A DNA stretch of 64,000 nt from Symbiodinium natans (GCA_905221605.1 CAJNDS010001402.1:670001-734000), one strand, 5' to 3'. Counted from the stretch's first letter, positions 30,767-41,722 are shown. Made by a program: numbers and translations. Notes: generated by a model not told the origin, from the letters alone.

Positions 30767-32448
30767 TGCGCCGGGCCGATAGTTCGACCCACCAACATCT
30801 TGGGGCTCTTACACCCATACCCCGCCCTCTTCCCCATAGACTCCTGACACAATGGGGCTGGGGGCCTCCTCCGGAGCTACTATAGTACTATATTTTCAAA
30901 ACGGGGTATTCATTTCTCCGCTAGCAGGCGTAGGGAAAACGCTACTTTTCGGCACTCCGCTACTCGGCGGGAGCCTTCACATCCAACATGTGCCGTGGGT
31001 CGAAACTTTCGGCCCGGGGGTGCCTTCCGTAAGCACTTTTTGAAGCAGACACTGGCCACCAAAACGCATGCTGCCTTCCGTAAGCACTTTTTCAAGCAGT
31101 CCGTAAGCACTTGTGAAGCAGACTCTGGCGACCAAAACGCATGCTGCCTTCTGGAAGCACTTTTTGAAGCAGACTTTAGCCACAAAAACGCATGCTCTGC
31201 GCGATGTTGACGCCGGCCAGGTCCTGGACGCCGGATTTTTTAGTGGAAACGGCCTTGTGAGGAGCATGACCAGGAATAAAGTTTCGTCGCTCTTGACAAG
31301 ACAAAGTTGACGGAGGACAGCGGAGTATTGCATCATGGTTTTGTTCTAGCCTGGCCAGCGGAGGAATTAATCCCCTGGAATAAACTTATACTATTTTTAA
31401 TGTTCCGGAGGAGGACCCGGCGCTCTTGGAGTGCAGGAGTCTAAGGGGGAGAGGGGGTTTTCTGCTATCTTCTTGTCTTACGTTGTGAGTGCGACGAACT
31501 TTCGGCCTGGCGCAGCATGCGTTCGGGGAGCACTGGTCTTGCCCAAACTTCAAAAAGGTGGGATCTTTTTGAAGCAAACTCTGGCCACCAAAACGCATGC
31601 TGCCTTCCGTAAGCACTTTTTGAAGCAGACACTGGCCACCAAAACGCATGCTGCCTTCCGTAAGCACTTTTTCAAGCAGTCCGTAAGCACTTGTGAAGCA
31701 GACTCTGGCGACCAAAACGCATGCTGCCTTCTGGAAGCACTTTTTGAAGCAGACTTTAGCCACAAAAACGCATGCTCTGCGCGATGTTGACGCCGGCCAG
31801 GTCCTGGACGCCGGATTTTTTAGTGGAAACGGCCTTGTGAGGAGCATGACCAGGAATAAAGTTTCGTCGCTCTTGACAAGACAAAGTTGACGGAGGACAG
31901 CGGAGTATTGCATCATGGTTTTGTTCTAGCCTGGCCAGCGGAGGAATTAATCCCCTGGAATAAACTTATACTATTTTTAATGTTCCGGAGGAGGACCCGG
32001 CGCTCTTGGAGTGCAGGAGTCTAAGGGGGAGAGGGGGTTTTCTGCTATCTTCTTGTCTTACGTTGTGAGTGCGACGAACTTTCGGCCTGGCGCAGCATGC
32101 GTTCGGGGAGCACTGGTCTTGCCCAAACTTCAAAAAGGTGGGATCTTTTTGAAGCAAACTCTGGCCACCAAAACGCATGCTGCGCCGGGCCGATAGTTCG
32201 ACCCACCAACATCTTGGGGCTCTTACACCCATACCCCGCCCTCTTCCCCATAGACTCCTGACACAATGGGGCTGGGGGCCTCCTCCGGAGCTACTATAGT
32301 ACTATATTTTCAAAACGGGGTATTCATTTCTCCGCTAGCAGGCGTAGGGAAAACGCTACTTTTCGGCACTCCGCTACTCGGCGGGAGCCTTCACTGTCTG
32401 CATGCCATCCAACATGTGCCGTGGGTCGAAACTTTCGGCCCGGGGGTG
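30767..32448. repeat. A-B-B-A' duplicated block
   Basis: Segment A (30767-31021) recurs as A' (32181-32448) with a 12-bp insertion near 32395. Between them lie two head-to-tail copies of a 580-bp segment B (31022-31601 and 31602-32181), identical wherever I compared them. B itself starts and ends inside short subrepeats containing CCAAAACGCATGCTGCCTTC and AAGCACTTTTTGAAGCAGAC. ORFs such as LKQTLATKTHAAFRKHF follow the subrepeat and are not evidence of a gene. Confidence 0.92.
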
Positions 32449-32720
32449 TATGTTCGAAACTCCAATTGGTCAGTTATCTCAAGTTAATAAAGGCCGTTTT
32501 GTGTACCTCAAATTAAACGTGCACCCTACAAGAGACCATATTTCCGAGAATTGACCTCAGTTTCAGGCTTTGTTTCGAGATGCACGAACCTCCCCCTGGA
32601 GTTCAGCACCTTCACCTCAATCACCTTATAACCCTGAGCCCAAACATCCCAAAACCCCCAAAGCACGCCGAAGCCAAGGCAGTTCTTTATAGCATATGTT
32701 GGTTACTCATACGGCCTCAG

Positions 32721-32891
32721 AAGAACGAAGGGGAAAGAATGACGAGCTTCTACGATCGGTTCACAAAGCCGAAGCAATCAAAGAGGGCCCCGGGCCCCAT
32801 CAGGTGGGCGCACATCTTCAGTGAGGGCCTTAGCGATGGCTACATCATGCTGCTGCCGGAGACTGGCCTGGGAATGATTCATATTGCGAGG
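32721..32891 (+). CDS. Gene C exon
   Basis: After CGGCCTCAG, phase 0, KNEGERMTSFYDRFTKPKQS then IRWAHIFSEGLSDGYIMLLP, ending at a GC donor (GCTCAA) in phase 0. 57 codons of strong coding character. It follows the A-B-B-A' block. Confidence 0.58.
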
Positions 32892-33287
32892 GCTCAAAGA
32901 GCTTGACTTCGGGTAGCATTCAGGGCCCATTTGTTTGGGGATGAAACTTAAGGATGAGCAACTAGGCTTTTCCAACCAAGATCTCCGGTGGCTTGCTTTT
33001 TGTCATGCTTGCACTGGTCGGTTCCAAGTGCCTACATGGGTTGCAAGTTAAAACAACAGGTGCGCTTGAGGTTTCGAGTTGTTGATGCTACCGCTTTAAT
33101 GCGCCCCCTTCCCCCACACCAAAACAGTCAGGCCATCAGCCTGGGTGTTAAACGTTCAACCCCTCAACTGCAACGACTCTAGAAGATCTTCCCTGCCTAG
33201 CAACAGAAGTAGGCGGCGCTGAATCCGAACATCTGTGGCTTGAATCCACTTCCATGATCGGAGGAGCTCCTTGTGTGGTCCCTTCAG

Positions 33288-33371
33288 CCCAAGGGTGTTT
33301 CGGACCGCCGGGCTCTGCGCTGGAACGCGCTGTTTGCGTGCACCCCTCTGGTGTACCTGGTGGTGATGAAG
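33288..33371 (+). CDS. Gene C exon with a transmembrane segment
   Basis: After CCCTTCAG, phase 0, PKGVSDRRALRWNALFACTP then LVYLVVMK, ending at a GC donor (GCCAGG) or one of two nearby GTs. Confidence 0.55.
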
Positions 33372-34061
33372 GCCAGGAAGTGTTCTGGGATGGCTGAAGC
33401 CGGTTGTGGAAGTTTCGGGGGTTAGTGGTGAATTCTGGCTGTTAGCAAGATCTTGCTTCATCCGTCTGTTTAATTAATACTCCCACATTCAAAGAGTTTT
33501 TTTCGCCGAGAAGCCCGCCGGAAGACTACTTTGCATTACGGTGGATTTCGTGTGGGCCAATACCACCACATTTAAAGAAAATGTTTTCGGGGGGGTTCCA
33601 AAATCTATCAAAATCTGTCGGCAGCCTTCTTGTTTTGCTTGCTGAGCTGCGAAGCTACAGCACCTCAGGGATCTGCGGCCTATTGTTTTTAGTAGAGAAT
33701 CAATACAGAGCCATGGTCTTACTATTGCGGAACCCGGCCTTTCTGATTGCGGTGGGGGGGGGGGGGGGGGCCAATTGAACAGGTGCTCGGATTAGGGTTT
33801 AAGGTTTAGGGTTTAGGATTTAGGGTTTTGGGGTTACAAGATGTTGTTGCGGGGAGGAGCAAAGGTTTAGAGCTTTCGGGCATGGATCTCTTAGATCATT
33901 GGCCACTTTGCGCCGCCCAAACGCAGGTGTGCCTACCAGAAGCTTCTGTCAGGGTTTATAGGGTTTAGGTTTAGGGATGTTTATGGTTTAGCCCTGAAAC
34001 CCAAAAAGGCTCCACATCCGAGCCCTGAGCCCAATTCCTCCCTGCAGCGGACGCAGCTCAG

Positions 34062-34130
34062 GTCTGGGACATGTACGATCCTGAGGATCTCGTCGTGCAC
34101 CTGCCCTTGAGCCTCGGCCTGACACTTGAA
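34062..34130 (+). CDS. Gene C exon
   Basis: After CAGCTCAG, phase 0, VWDMYDPEDLVVHLPLSLGL then TLE, with a GC donor (GCGGGG). Confidence 0.55.
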
Positions 34131-34804
34131 GCGGGGGGGGGAGGAGCTTGGAGGTGCGATGATGGTGGAGGGAGGGCTTCAGGTACATCCTTGCGCTTGC
34201 TCTTCCGGGCTTATCTTCCTGTGGGACTACCATTGCAACACGCGTCAAACAAATTGGACATGCATCGCCTTTAGCCCTGCTTCAAATTTCTTCATCTGCT
34301 CCTAGCCGTCCTAGCATGGTTTTTTGCAGTTTCACGAACAACTTCAACAACCAGACATGGGTTTTCCTTCCCTTGAAGAAGCCCGTCCTTTCAAGTCTGT
34401 GCTCAAAGTCAGACCAAACCACGTTGTTGCCTGAAGTGAGGTCGCACAGTCAAAGTTCCTGTGGAGGTTGCAATTCATGTGCATGTCCAGCACGGTCTCT
34501 CTCTAGTTCGTTGTTGATGTGCCGCTCTGTTGTAGACCTTGTCCTGAGTGACTCATGCAAGGAACGCGCTGTGGTTCATCTCTGTTGGTGCAAATGCAGC
34601 TGCGTTCAGTATGGAGACGGGTTCGACACGTCGGGAGGCCGCATCGATTGCTGGTGCCTTCATCTTTGCCCTGGTTCCACCGGTGCTGACAGCAAATGCC
34701 ATCTTTGACCCTTCGGTGCGGAGTTGAGCCACCTTGAGCTTTTTTTGTTAGCACAAACCCCCTTAATCAACACGCAACGGTTAATAAGGCTTTTCTCGCC
34801 CTAG

Positions 34805-35095
34805 GGCTACAAGGGATGTCGGCCGGTAAGGATCTACTGTTTCCAACATATATTTCCTCCGACTGCTCCTTCCTGCACAAGGGCTTCGTGGTGGGAGTCA
34901 TCGTCCCATCGTCCTTCTTCTTCTCCCAGTTCTGTTCGCGCCAGGCTTGTTTGATGATCATGGGCCCGAACCGCCACCCTGGCAAAGTCGCTCGGTTGCT
35001 CACCTTCTCTATGATCCTCGAGAGCTTCGCTCGAAGGATACTGCTCTGTGGGGTGCAAGACCTCCGCCTCATCTTCCTGTCGAGCCTCGTACTAG
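34805..35095 (+). CDS. Gene C exon, two or more hydrophobic stretches
   Basis: The frame reads LQGMSAGKDLLFPTYISSD, GFVVGVIVPSSFFFSQFC, later RLLTFSMILESFARRILLCG and LRLIFLSSLVL, ending in phase 1 at a GC donor (GCTGGT). The join to the previous exon is out by one base, so a small exon may be missing. Both antisense frames are also open, one very acidic; a remnant gene on the minus strand is a weaker alternative. Confidence 0.45.
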
Positions 35096-35241
35096 GCTGG
35101 TGATTCGCCCTCAGACCAAAATGTATGGGCCGATGAAGACATCTTGTAGCGACAGATGGCTCAGAAACAATTGCCCTTACACAGCTTCTCTAGCCCCTTT
35201 CGGTCAATGTAGGGGATTTCGAAGGGGTTGCTTCCCTGCAG

Positions 35242-35336
35242 GTGTGGGGGACAGCGTTGCCCAGATCTCGGTGGATTTGCGAGATGGCCTGGTCTACTCC
35301 TGCGTGAAATGTGCCTCGGACTTGTTCCACCTAAAA
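35242..35336 (+). CDS. Gene C exon
   Basis: After TCCCTGCAG, two bases complete a Gly codon, then VGDSVAQISVDLRDGLVYSC and VKCASDLFHLK, ending in phase 0 at a GC donor (GCCCCC). Confidence 0.58.
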
Positions 35337-35784
35337 GCCCCCTCCCTGCACAACAAACCCCCCCCCCCCCCCACTTAACACCCCCGAAGCACGCAATAAT
35401 AAGTTCCGGCCGGTAAGGGGACGAGAAACCCAGCCCCAAACCAGCCCAAACACAAATCCCTAAACCCTACAAGTCCGAAACCACCCAAAACCCCTAGGTG
35501 CGTATCTAAACCTCCAAACCACAACTACCCAAACCTGAAAGCCCTTAGCCCCCTAACCCCCTACACCCTGAACCATCAACTACCCTCATTTTTTAACAGC
35601 TCATAAGCCTAGGTGGTACTTCCGACTACCGGCTCTTCGAGCATCCCGGGCGGCGACGCCTCAGAGCCGATGCCCTCCTCTTGCACCGCCCGCACGCACG
35701 ATTTTAGGGCTTGGAGATTCGGGATTAGGGTTTAGGGTCTACGGTTTAGGGTCTTGGGTTTTGGGTTTTACGAGGTTTAGCAGG

Positions 35785-36195
35785 TTTGGGTTTCGGAGGT
35801 CTAGGATGTCTAGGATACGGGTCAAGCTCCTCCAAGACGGACCCTCAAAGCCCGATAGGAGCGGTGCTATAGTTCGCAACCGTCTCGGAACTTATGGGGT
35901 TCGAACGGCCTTTAACTGGATGGACCATGGAGTAGGAATCACTCACAAGAGGAATCCCTACCAAAAAGAGAACCTACCATATGAAAGTATGGTTTTATTG
36001 AGACGAGGTAGTTTTGTTCACCATATCTACCTGCAAGTAAGGCCTCCAGCTTGTGAGAACCAGTTGAGACCCAGGCACTACATGAGCGAGCACCTCGCCA
36101 TCGTGTGCTTGTCGGGCTTCGCAGTTCCTTGGTGGTTGCCGTTTACTTTTCTGTTTTCGAAGCACTCCTTTTTTACCCCAAGCCAGAGATTGTAA
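35785..36195 (+). CDS. ORF inside a gene C intron, possible small membrane protein
   Basis: The frame reads NRLGTYGVRTAFNWMDHGV, ITHKRNPYQKENLPYESMV, then HYMSEHLAIVCLSGFAVPWW followed by LPFTFLFSKHSFFTPSQRL and TAA. One strong membrane helix near the C-terminus. A GTAAGG/CCAG pair (about 36034-36063) could be a short intron. In another frame 36105-36190 reads RSSLVVAVYFSVFEALLF, superficially carrier-like, but its codon pattern is poorer. Confidence 0.4.
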   Translation, partial: FGFRRSRMSRIRVKLLQDGPSKPDRSGAIVRNRLGTYGVRTAFNWMDHGVGITHKRNPYQKENLPYESMVLLRRGSFVHHIYLQVRPPACENQLRPRHYMSEHLAIVCLSGFAVPWWLPFTFLFSKHSFFTPSQRL

Positions 36196-36624
36196 GTCCC
36201 CCAGGCCCTGCCTGCTCAACCCCTAAGCAACCCGAATTTGAAGCCCCTACACTTGTGAACTTCGAGCCTGAATTCCCAGACTTCCGGACCAGGCCAATAA
36301 AAACCCCAAAGTCCTTCAGAAAAGTGCGAAAGCTTCAAGAGCCTTGGAATCCTGGAACCTCACTGAGGTTCTGGAAGATCCTAGCAAAAGCCAAGCCTCG
36401 ATCCCTAACCTTCTTGTTTTTCATTTTGGGTTGTTCGGTTTAGGGTTGAGATTTGTGGGAGGGTTTAGGACTAGAGTTTGGCATCCGCAAACACACAATT
36501 TTCATAGCAAGTTCATCACAGGACCGGACAAACCTCTCGAACCCTTCCACCCAAGGACCACGAACCCCCAAATCATGAACCCAAGCTTCAAACCAGAATC
36601 CCACGTGCCCAGGTTCTGGTTCAG

Positions 36625-36738
36625 GTGATCAACCTCAAGCGGCCTTTGCCGTCGGTACTTTGGTCCCTGGAAGCGCTGGCTCTACAGATGGCGGTGCGGC
36701 TGGTCTTCGACCTCGTCGTCTTCAGCACCGAGGGACAG
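36625..36738 (+). CDS. Gene C exon with a transmembrane segment
   Basis: After GGTTCAG, phase 0, VINLKRPLPSVLWSLEALAL then QMAVRLVFDLVVFSTEGQ, ending in phase 0 at a GC donor (GCGTTC). Confidence 0.62.
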
Positions 36739-37377
36739 GCGTTCCAGGGTTCGGGGGGCCTTCAGGGGTACCCCCTTGAGGATGGAAGGTGCAAAGGCTT
36801 GGGGCCCAGAATTTTCTGGTTTAAGTACTAGACAGCTTACAGGAATTCGGGCTTTACGGGGGAGGGGGGCCGGGGGCTTGTGGTTTTGGTTCCCTCAAAG
36901 CCGATCGTCTTGATTGAAGGCTCTCAAACCCTCAGAAGCCAAACGTGCCCCTCCCCACCCTAAGCCTTGAACCCCGAACCCTGAGCCCTATATGCAAACT
37001 CCCCCTCCTCCACCCGCCTTTGGAGCCACAAAGGTTGGCTGCATCGCTCGCGCTCTCTTCCGGCTTTCGCGATGGCATGGCATCCCAGTCCTGGAGGCGG
37101 AAGGGGGGGAGGGGGGGACGGGAGTGCAGAGTTTCGGGCTTCAAAGGGTTTCAGGGTTTTGGGTTCGGAGTTGTGTTCTAGGTTGGAGCTCATCCTCGCT
37201 TCCTAGCGTTGTGTCCGGACGTGTGGCGCCGTGGGAAAGAGGACAATCCAAGAGGCTCCTTCGTAAGTTGATGATTGCACTCGCAGAATGTTTCCAAGCC
37301 TTTTTGGCCTTAAGCTGCAACTGCATTCTCCACCCACCCTGCTGCAGAAGTCCCAAGCCCGAAACCCTAAACACGAG

Positions 37378-37545
37378 GTTTGGCGGAAATGCCGTCGAGA
37401 GCTCCTCTTCTTCTCGATGCACATGGCCCTGACTGCTGCTGTGTATGGCCAGTACTTCTTCAAGTCCTTCTTCCAGAAGTCTCTGGCTTATGCTGAGATG
37501 CATACCCCCGGATCCCATTTGGGGAACCTAGGGCTCACGGAGTAG
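37378..37545 (+). CDS. Gene C last exon
   Basis: After ACACGAG, phase 0, VWRKCRRELLFFSMHMALTA then AVYGQYFFKSFFQKSLAYAE and a stop at TAG 37543. Exons from 29519 or 32721 to here give a polytopic membrane protein with about five hydrophobic segments. No transporter or channel signature is recognised. Confidence 0.62.
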   Translation, partial: VWRKCRRELLFFSMHMALTAAVYGQYFFKSFFQKSLAYAEMHTPGSHLGNLGLTE

Positions 37546-37721
37546 TTTTACACTTCCAAGAAGACACGCTGAGGGGCGCCGGTTTCTTGGCACCCTCAGT
37601 CCGAGCAGGTTTGCCTTCAATCCAACAGTACCTTCTAACAGCTTATATCAGATTCATGAGACAACAGTACCTTCTAACAGTTTGTATCGGTTTCACAAGA
37701 CCAAAAATAAGTGACCTTCTT

Positions 37722-37831
37722 ACATTGCCCTTTTGATTTCCCTGGTCAAGCCTCAAGATCTGGGAAGCCTCTCCCTCCTCTGCATTGGCAGCCCGAGCCC
37801 GGGCTGCCTGGCCTTCGCAGCACAGGGCCAC
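37722..37831 (-). CDS. Possible minus-strand exon
   Basis: From ATG (complement of 37829-37831) the frame reads MALCCEGQAARARAANAEEG then EASQILRLDQGNQKGN and meets a strong GTAAGA donor on the minus strand. It is isolated among + strand genes. The + strand frame here is also open. Confidence 0.33.
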
Positions 37832-37961
37832 AGGGCCCTGTCACGCAGTTTGGTTGTTTTTTGGGGTTTAGGGTTTAGGGGTTCAGTAGGCCAAAAGCCA
37901 GGAATGTGTGGGAGAAAAATATAGGGGCCACGTCGTCATCGGGTTCTTGGGTAAGTGTCAG

Positions 37962-38081
37962 TTTCGTCAAAGATACGTTCACACAGGGCTTGTACAGCAG
38001 CCTGCAAGGGCGCGCCTATGTGCGAATCTGCGCAGACCGCGAGCTTCAAGCCGTCGAAATGAGCCGTGCCTTCAACAACTG
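37962..38081 (+). CDS. Possible exon upstream of gene D
   Basis: After GTAAGTGTCAG the frame reads FVKDTFTQGLYSSLQGRAYV then RICADRELQAVEMSRAFNN. It is very protein-like, ending at GTGCAC or reading to TAA at 38089. The link to gene D is not in phase by the obvious sites. Confidence 0.48.
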
Positions 38082-38118
38082 GTGCACCTAAGTAACCCCG
38101 CCCCGAGTGCCGTTTAAG

Positions 38119-38155
38119 ATGCATCGTTTGAAGCTACCCAAGAACAAGCTACCTT
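38119..38155 (+). CDS. Gene D exon 1
   Basis: ATG at 38119 after TTTAAG, reading MHRLKLPKNKLP, ending in phase 1 at a perfect GTAAGT donor. The intron to the next exon would be only 37 nt (38156-38192, ending GTTGTAG). Confidence 0.48.
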
Positions 38156-38192
38156 GTAAGTCCTCATTCAAGGGAGTGCTTGGAGGTTGTAG

Positions 38193-38248
38193 GTGGACAG
38201 GTGGACATTGTCCTTGCAAGACATGAGCAAGCTGCCCTGAGGTTCCAG
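38193..38248 (+). CDS. Gene D exon 2
   Basis: The phase is restored to C-GQVDIVLARHEQAALRFQ, ending in phase 0 at a GTACGT donor. Alternative frames meet stops. Confidence 0.55.
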
Positions 38249-38466
38249 GTACGTTCTATAACAAGGAAGGGTTGAGCCACTTGTGTTTGTCCCTTCAAAG
38301 GTCTCAGAAGTTCTTTCTGTATAAGCCTAAACCCGAAGCTCCGAGGTACCTACTATATGGGAGCATGAGCCCCTGTGCATTCTGCTAGTGAAGCCAGTCA
38401 GGGGCTTTGCCTTGAGCTGCCATGATGCGATAACAAAAAGTAGAATTTGTTGCTGACGCTTCGCAG

Positions 38467-38799
38467 GCCGTGTACACACGTGAGAAGGAGCTGGGCTGGG
38501 ATGAGGCCGGTGAAGCTGCAGATTCAGGACGTGGCACTCAGGGCGTTTCGGCTTGTTGCCTCGCTCGATATACGCCGCAAAACTATACATCTCTCACATG
38601 TTCAACAGCTTCGTTACCACTATTTGGCGGTGGCAACCATGAGCACAGCTTGCACGGCATTGTAGGACGTATAACCTATGGGACGTCGACGGCTGAAGGC
38701 TGTAGCACCCGTTCTGCAACATCTCTTAAGGCTTCCAAGACAGTACGAATGGCAGTACGTCGGGAGCACCAACAGATCGAAAGACAGAGACGTGAGTGA
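38467..38799 (+). CDS. Gene D exon 3
   Basis: After GCTTCGCAG, phase 0, AVYTREKELGWDEAGEAADS, a Ser/Thr/Cys-rich middle, and a basic end VRREHQQIERQRRE to TGA. The three-exon product is 141 residues. No domain is recognised; the basic C-terminus could bind nucleic acid or membranes, but that is speculation. Confidence 0.58.
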   Translation, partial: AVYTREKELGWDEAGEAADSGRGTQGVSACCLARYTPQNYTSLTCSTASLPLFGGGNHEHSLHGIVGRITYGTSTAEGCSTRSATSLKASKTVRMAVRREHQQIERQRRE

Positions 38800-38848
38800 C
38801 CATTGAGGCTGACCGACAGATAAGAGCACATGTCCTCTCAGTTCAGTC

Positions 38849-39956
38849 ATGAAGCAGCGCTTGCAATGGCCCGCGCGCTCCAGGCTGCACAAAGTTTGGC
38901 GATCAGCCATCGTTCCACTGCTGGCGATAGCGCCCATGCTTGCCTTTGCCGGGCAGACGCCGCAGCTGTTCTCATATCCCAAATCGCACGCCAGTCACAC
39001 CGTGCACAGCCCAGGCCGCTTGCGACCTGCGAGTGCGCAGCGCGACTGCCCGGTATATGGCCGGTTTCCTGATGTCGACGTGGTCAGTCTCCACTGGCAC
39101 ACCGAACCACTGCAAGATCAGATACCGGTTCCTGTGCTTGCACGCGTCTGCCATTGGGCGAGCACCAAGAAGGTGTTTTCTAAAAGGAAAGATCTTCCCG
39201 CCTCCCGCGATATGTACCACTCGACCGTGTACGTGATCGTTTCCAAGGACTTATTCTTTCAATTTAGAGGCTTGATCCAGAAGTGGTTTCCCTCAACTTC
39301 AAAACGGTGGCGAAGGGCACCACGGCGACGCGTCTTTAGATGGTTGCTGAAACCTTTCATGAAGGGCACCCGGTGTTTGGAGTGCACATTCGGAGCCGAT
39401 TTAGACTCCACTGGGCAGAACCTCTGGGTGTGTCCAGTGCAACATCCTCGTGGAGTTCTGCAGAGAAGTTGTGAGATTAGCGCTCCGTACTCCAGCCTGC
39501 AGATGAAATTGCAGGAGTGGGCCCCAAAAGATTACAGCGCAAATCCGATCAAGAAGGCCAACTGCAATCAGTTCGCAAGAGAGTGCTTGCTCTGGGGTGA
39601 GGAGCAACCGATGGTCAAGATGCATTGAGGCCTTGTCAGTGGCAATCTGTGAGCAGCTCCTTCCACCAATGTTTTGTGTGTCACTAGCATTTATAGCAGC
39701 TGTTATTGTGCCGGTGACCGCCAACGATATTCGCGCTGCAGCCGGTGTAGCCCTCCACTGGCCGCCAAGAGCGGTGTACAGGACAGAGGATGGAGCGTTC
39801 CTAGGCGAAGCGTTTACAAGCCTTGAGAGTTGTAGGGTTTTAGGGTTTAAGGTGAGGAGTGCAGGGTGTTTCGGATTTTTGAGGCTTCAGGGCTCTCAGA
39901 GTTGTAGTAGTTCATTCAGGCTTGCCGGCATTCTAGGATTCAACACTCGATCATGA
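38849..39956 (+). CDS. PPPDE/DeSI- or LRAT-like permuted papain-fold protein with signal sequence
   Basis: From ATG 38849 there is a hydrophobic leader (SAIVPLLAIAPMLAFAG, residues 19-35). A histidine in DMYHSTVYV and a cysteine in KKANCNQFARECLL have the order (His first, Cys in NCNxF late) and context of the PPPDE/DeSI deSUMOylase and LRAT permuted papain folds, which cleave isopeptide or acyl bonds. The first frame ends at 39628 but the +1 frame continues with a membrane helix (MFCVSLAFIAAVIVPV). A 43-nt intron, GTGAGG...TTGTCAG (39597-39639), would join them; a one-base indel is the alternative. The spacing between His and Cys is longer than usual. Catalytic competence is unproven. Confidence 0.55.
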
Positions 39957-41475
39957 TTTGAGCACACAGCTGGTCTCACATCAGCTTAGCGCTTGCAAGA
40001 ACAGTCTGAGCCACTTGCCGGGCATGTGTCTTGATAGGGTCTCTAGGTTTAGGCTTTAGGCTCCAAGGAGCTGCACACGCCGCAGCAGCACCACGACTAT
40101 TTAGAGTTGCCCCATGTATTTGGATGGATAGATGGGTTGGCCTGCTGGGCACGGCGGCCTACATTGGCAACACTTTGCCAGCCAGCAGTGGAGACAGCCG
40201 ATGTTGATGTTATTTTGCAGTTAAGCCCTAAAGCTTCACCCGAAACTCCGAATCTGAGGTGAGAACTCAGAGTCAGCTTTGGTGGTGTTCTGAAGCTGCC
40301 GTGCACATCCCAAAACCGAAGGTGTAAACCCAGGTAACCCCTACTATAACTCATCGGAGAAAAACTCCAACACTAAGCACAGCTCGTTTTCCAGCCCGTG
40401 GCAGTTTCGACTCCCGGGCACCGGCGGCCTTGCAGCGGCAACAGCCAGGGGCCTTGGCTTGCTTAAACACATTCGCGATTTAAGGGCTTAGGGTTTACAC
40501 AGATCTAGGGATAGGGCTTACGCAGATTGAAGGGCATTAAGGTTTAGATACAAGGTCTAGGAGTCCAAGGGTTTTCACACAGGCTTCTGGTCTTGCGGCT
40601 GCGAGTTTCGATTTTGGGGCTTCAGGAGGGGTTATGGCCCAGAGGCCCTTCGCGGCCAGCGACCTCCCAAGGGCTTTTGAGCTCCTCTAAGGCCGAAGGG
40701 GCGCAGGGCTGATAGGCTTCGAGAGTTTTGTCGGAGTAAAGTGTAAAGGGCTTGGGAGAGATATATGTGTATATATATATATATATATGGGTGCGGCTCC
40801 AAAGTCTAGATATGTAACTGGCTCCCGGGCGTCTTTCAGCGACATAGGGTTTGTAACAAAGCCATTCTGCTTGCGACAAGCAGCGTGCGCGACAAACCTC
40901 CGCAACAAGCCTCCGCGACAAGCCTTTACGACAAGCCCCTTCTTGGAACTGCAACCCTCGACTACGCAGGCATGTAGACAGCGCGCGAAACAGCCGCGAC
41001 AAACCCCGCGACATACGTATGAAACAAGTGGGCGCGACATACGTATGTAACAGAGGCGGGGGTCGGGACACCGCGAGATACCCCTATTTAGAGCCACAGC
41101 CATATATGTATACACATATACATATATATATATATGTATAATGTATTATATTATGTAACATATTATATATAGATATTTCTATTCATTTATATTTGTTTAT
41201 TTATGTACTTGTTTATTGATTTAGATGTATTTACTCGTTTATGTATATGATACATCTATATGCCCCAGGCCCTAAACCATAATCAGAAGCGGGTCAAGCT
41301 TCTCATTCCCAGAGGCCTAAACCCCCTAGACGAAAGGAAAGAGACAACAACACGGCCATCCACGAAGCTAAAAAAGCACACTGTTGATGCCACTCTGGCC
41401 GAGAAACAGGTCTTTGCCGGCGTTTGTGGCTCCTCGGCACGCGCTGTGATCGAGTCGCCCATAGAATATGCCAAG
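39830..41475. repeat. Segmental duplication, copy 1
   Basis: Aligns by eye with 55420-56650 in the same order: a CAGAGTTGTAGT/GATTCAACA segment (39900-40025), CACCGGCGGCCTTGCAGCGG (about 40421), a GGCTTCAGGAGGG segment (about 40618), a TATATATA run (about 40768), an AAGCTTCT...GGCCTAAA segment (41290-41330) and the carrier exon. Copy 1 has an extra stretch of GCGACAA repeats at 40850-41040. Confidence 0.8.
41368..41475 (+). CDS. Mitochondrial carrier exon: second signature motif
   Basis: The frame reads LKKHTVDATLAEKQVFAGVC then GSSARAVIESPIEYAK. GSSARAVIESPIEYAK is the odd-numbered helix and PxExxK signature of the second carrier repeat. It ends in phase 0 at GTGGGA. The start is taken after CACGAAG, but a shorter exon is possible. 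Confidence 0.82.
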
Positions 41476-41683
41476 GTGGGACTTGGTGGGGTTTATACTA
41501 GTACAAGATTTGGCTAGTTATGGTTTTCGGGAGGGGGGATGTACAGGGAGCAGCTCGTTTCGAGAAGGTTATGAGTGAGCTACTCAGCATCGCCTGGATT
41601 TGGAAGACGACTGTTAGTATTTCCGTGCACCCTAGACTTTTGGGAAATGCGAGAAGATCATCATGCGCAAATCGAATTGGAAG

Positions 41684-41722
41684 GTGAAGCGGCAGACTGG
41701 CCAGACTTGGCATTTGAACGAG
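41684..41722 (+). CDS. Mitochondrial carrier exon: VKRQTGQTWHLNE
   Basis: A 39-nt phase-0 exon between ATTGGAAG and GTGGAT. It continues PIEYAK exactly as in carriers of this subgroup (V-K-R-Q-T-G-Q-x-W). Confidence 0.8.

Noticed and set aside
30995..31790. Repeat protein LKQTLATKTHAAFRKHF
   Set aside because: The open frame follows a short DNA subrepeat duplicated by the B segment; no independent coding signal.
32850..32870. LPETG motif resembling a sortase signal
   Set aside because: Sortase sorting signals belong to Gram-positive bacteria; here it is a chance match inside a eukaryotic exon.
36105..36190. Additional carrier-like segment RSSLVVAVYFSVFEALLF
   Set aside because: The overlapping frame has a better codon pattern and a longer continuous protein; similarity to carriers is short.
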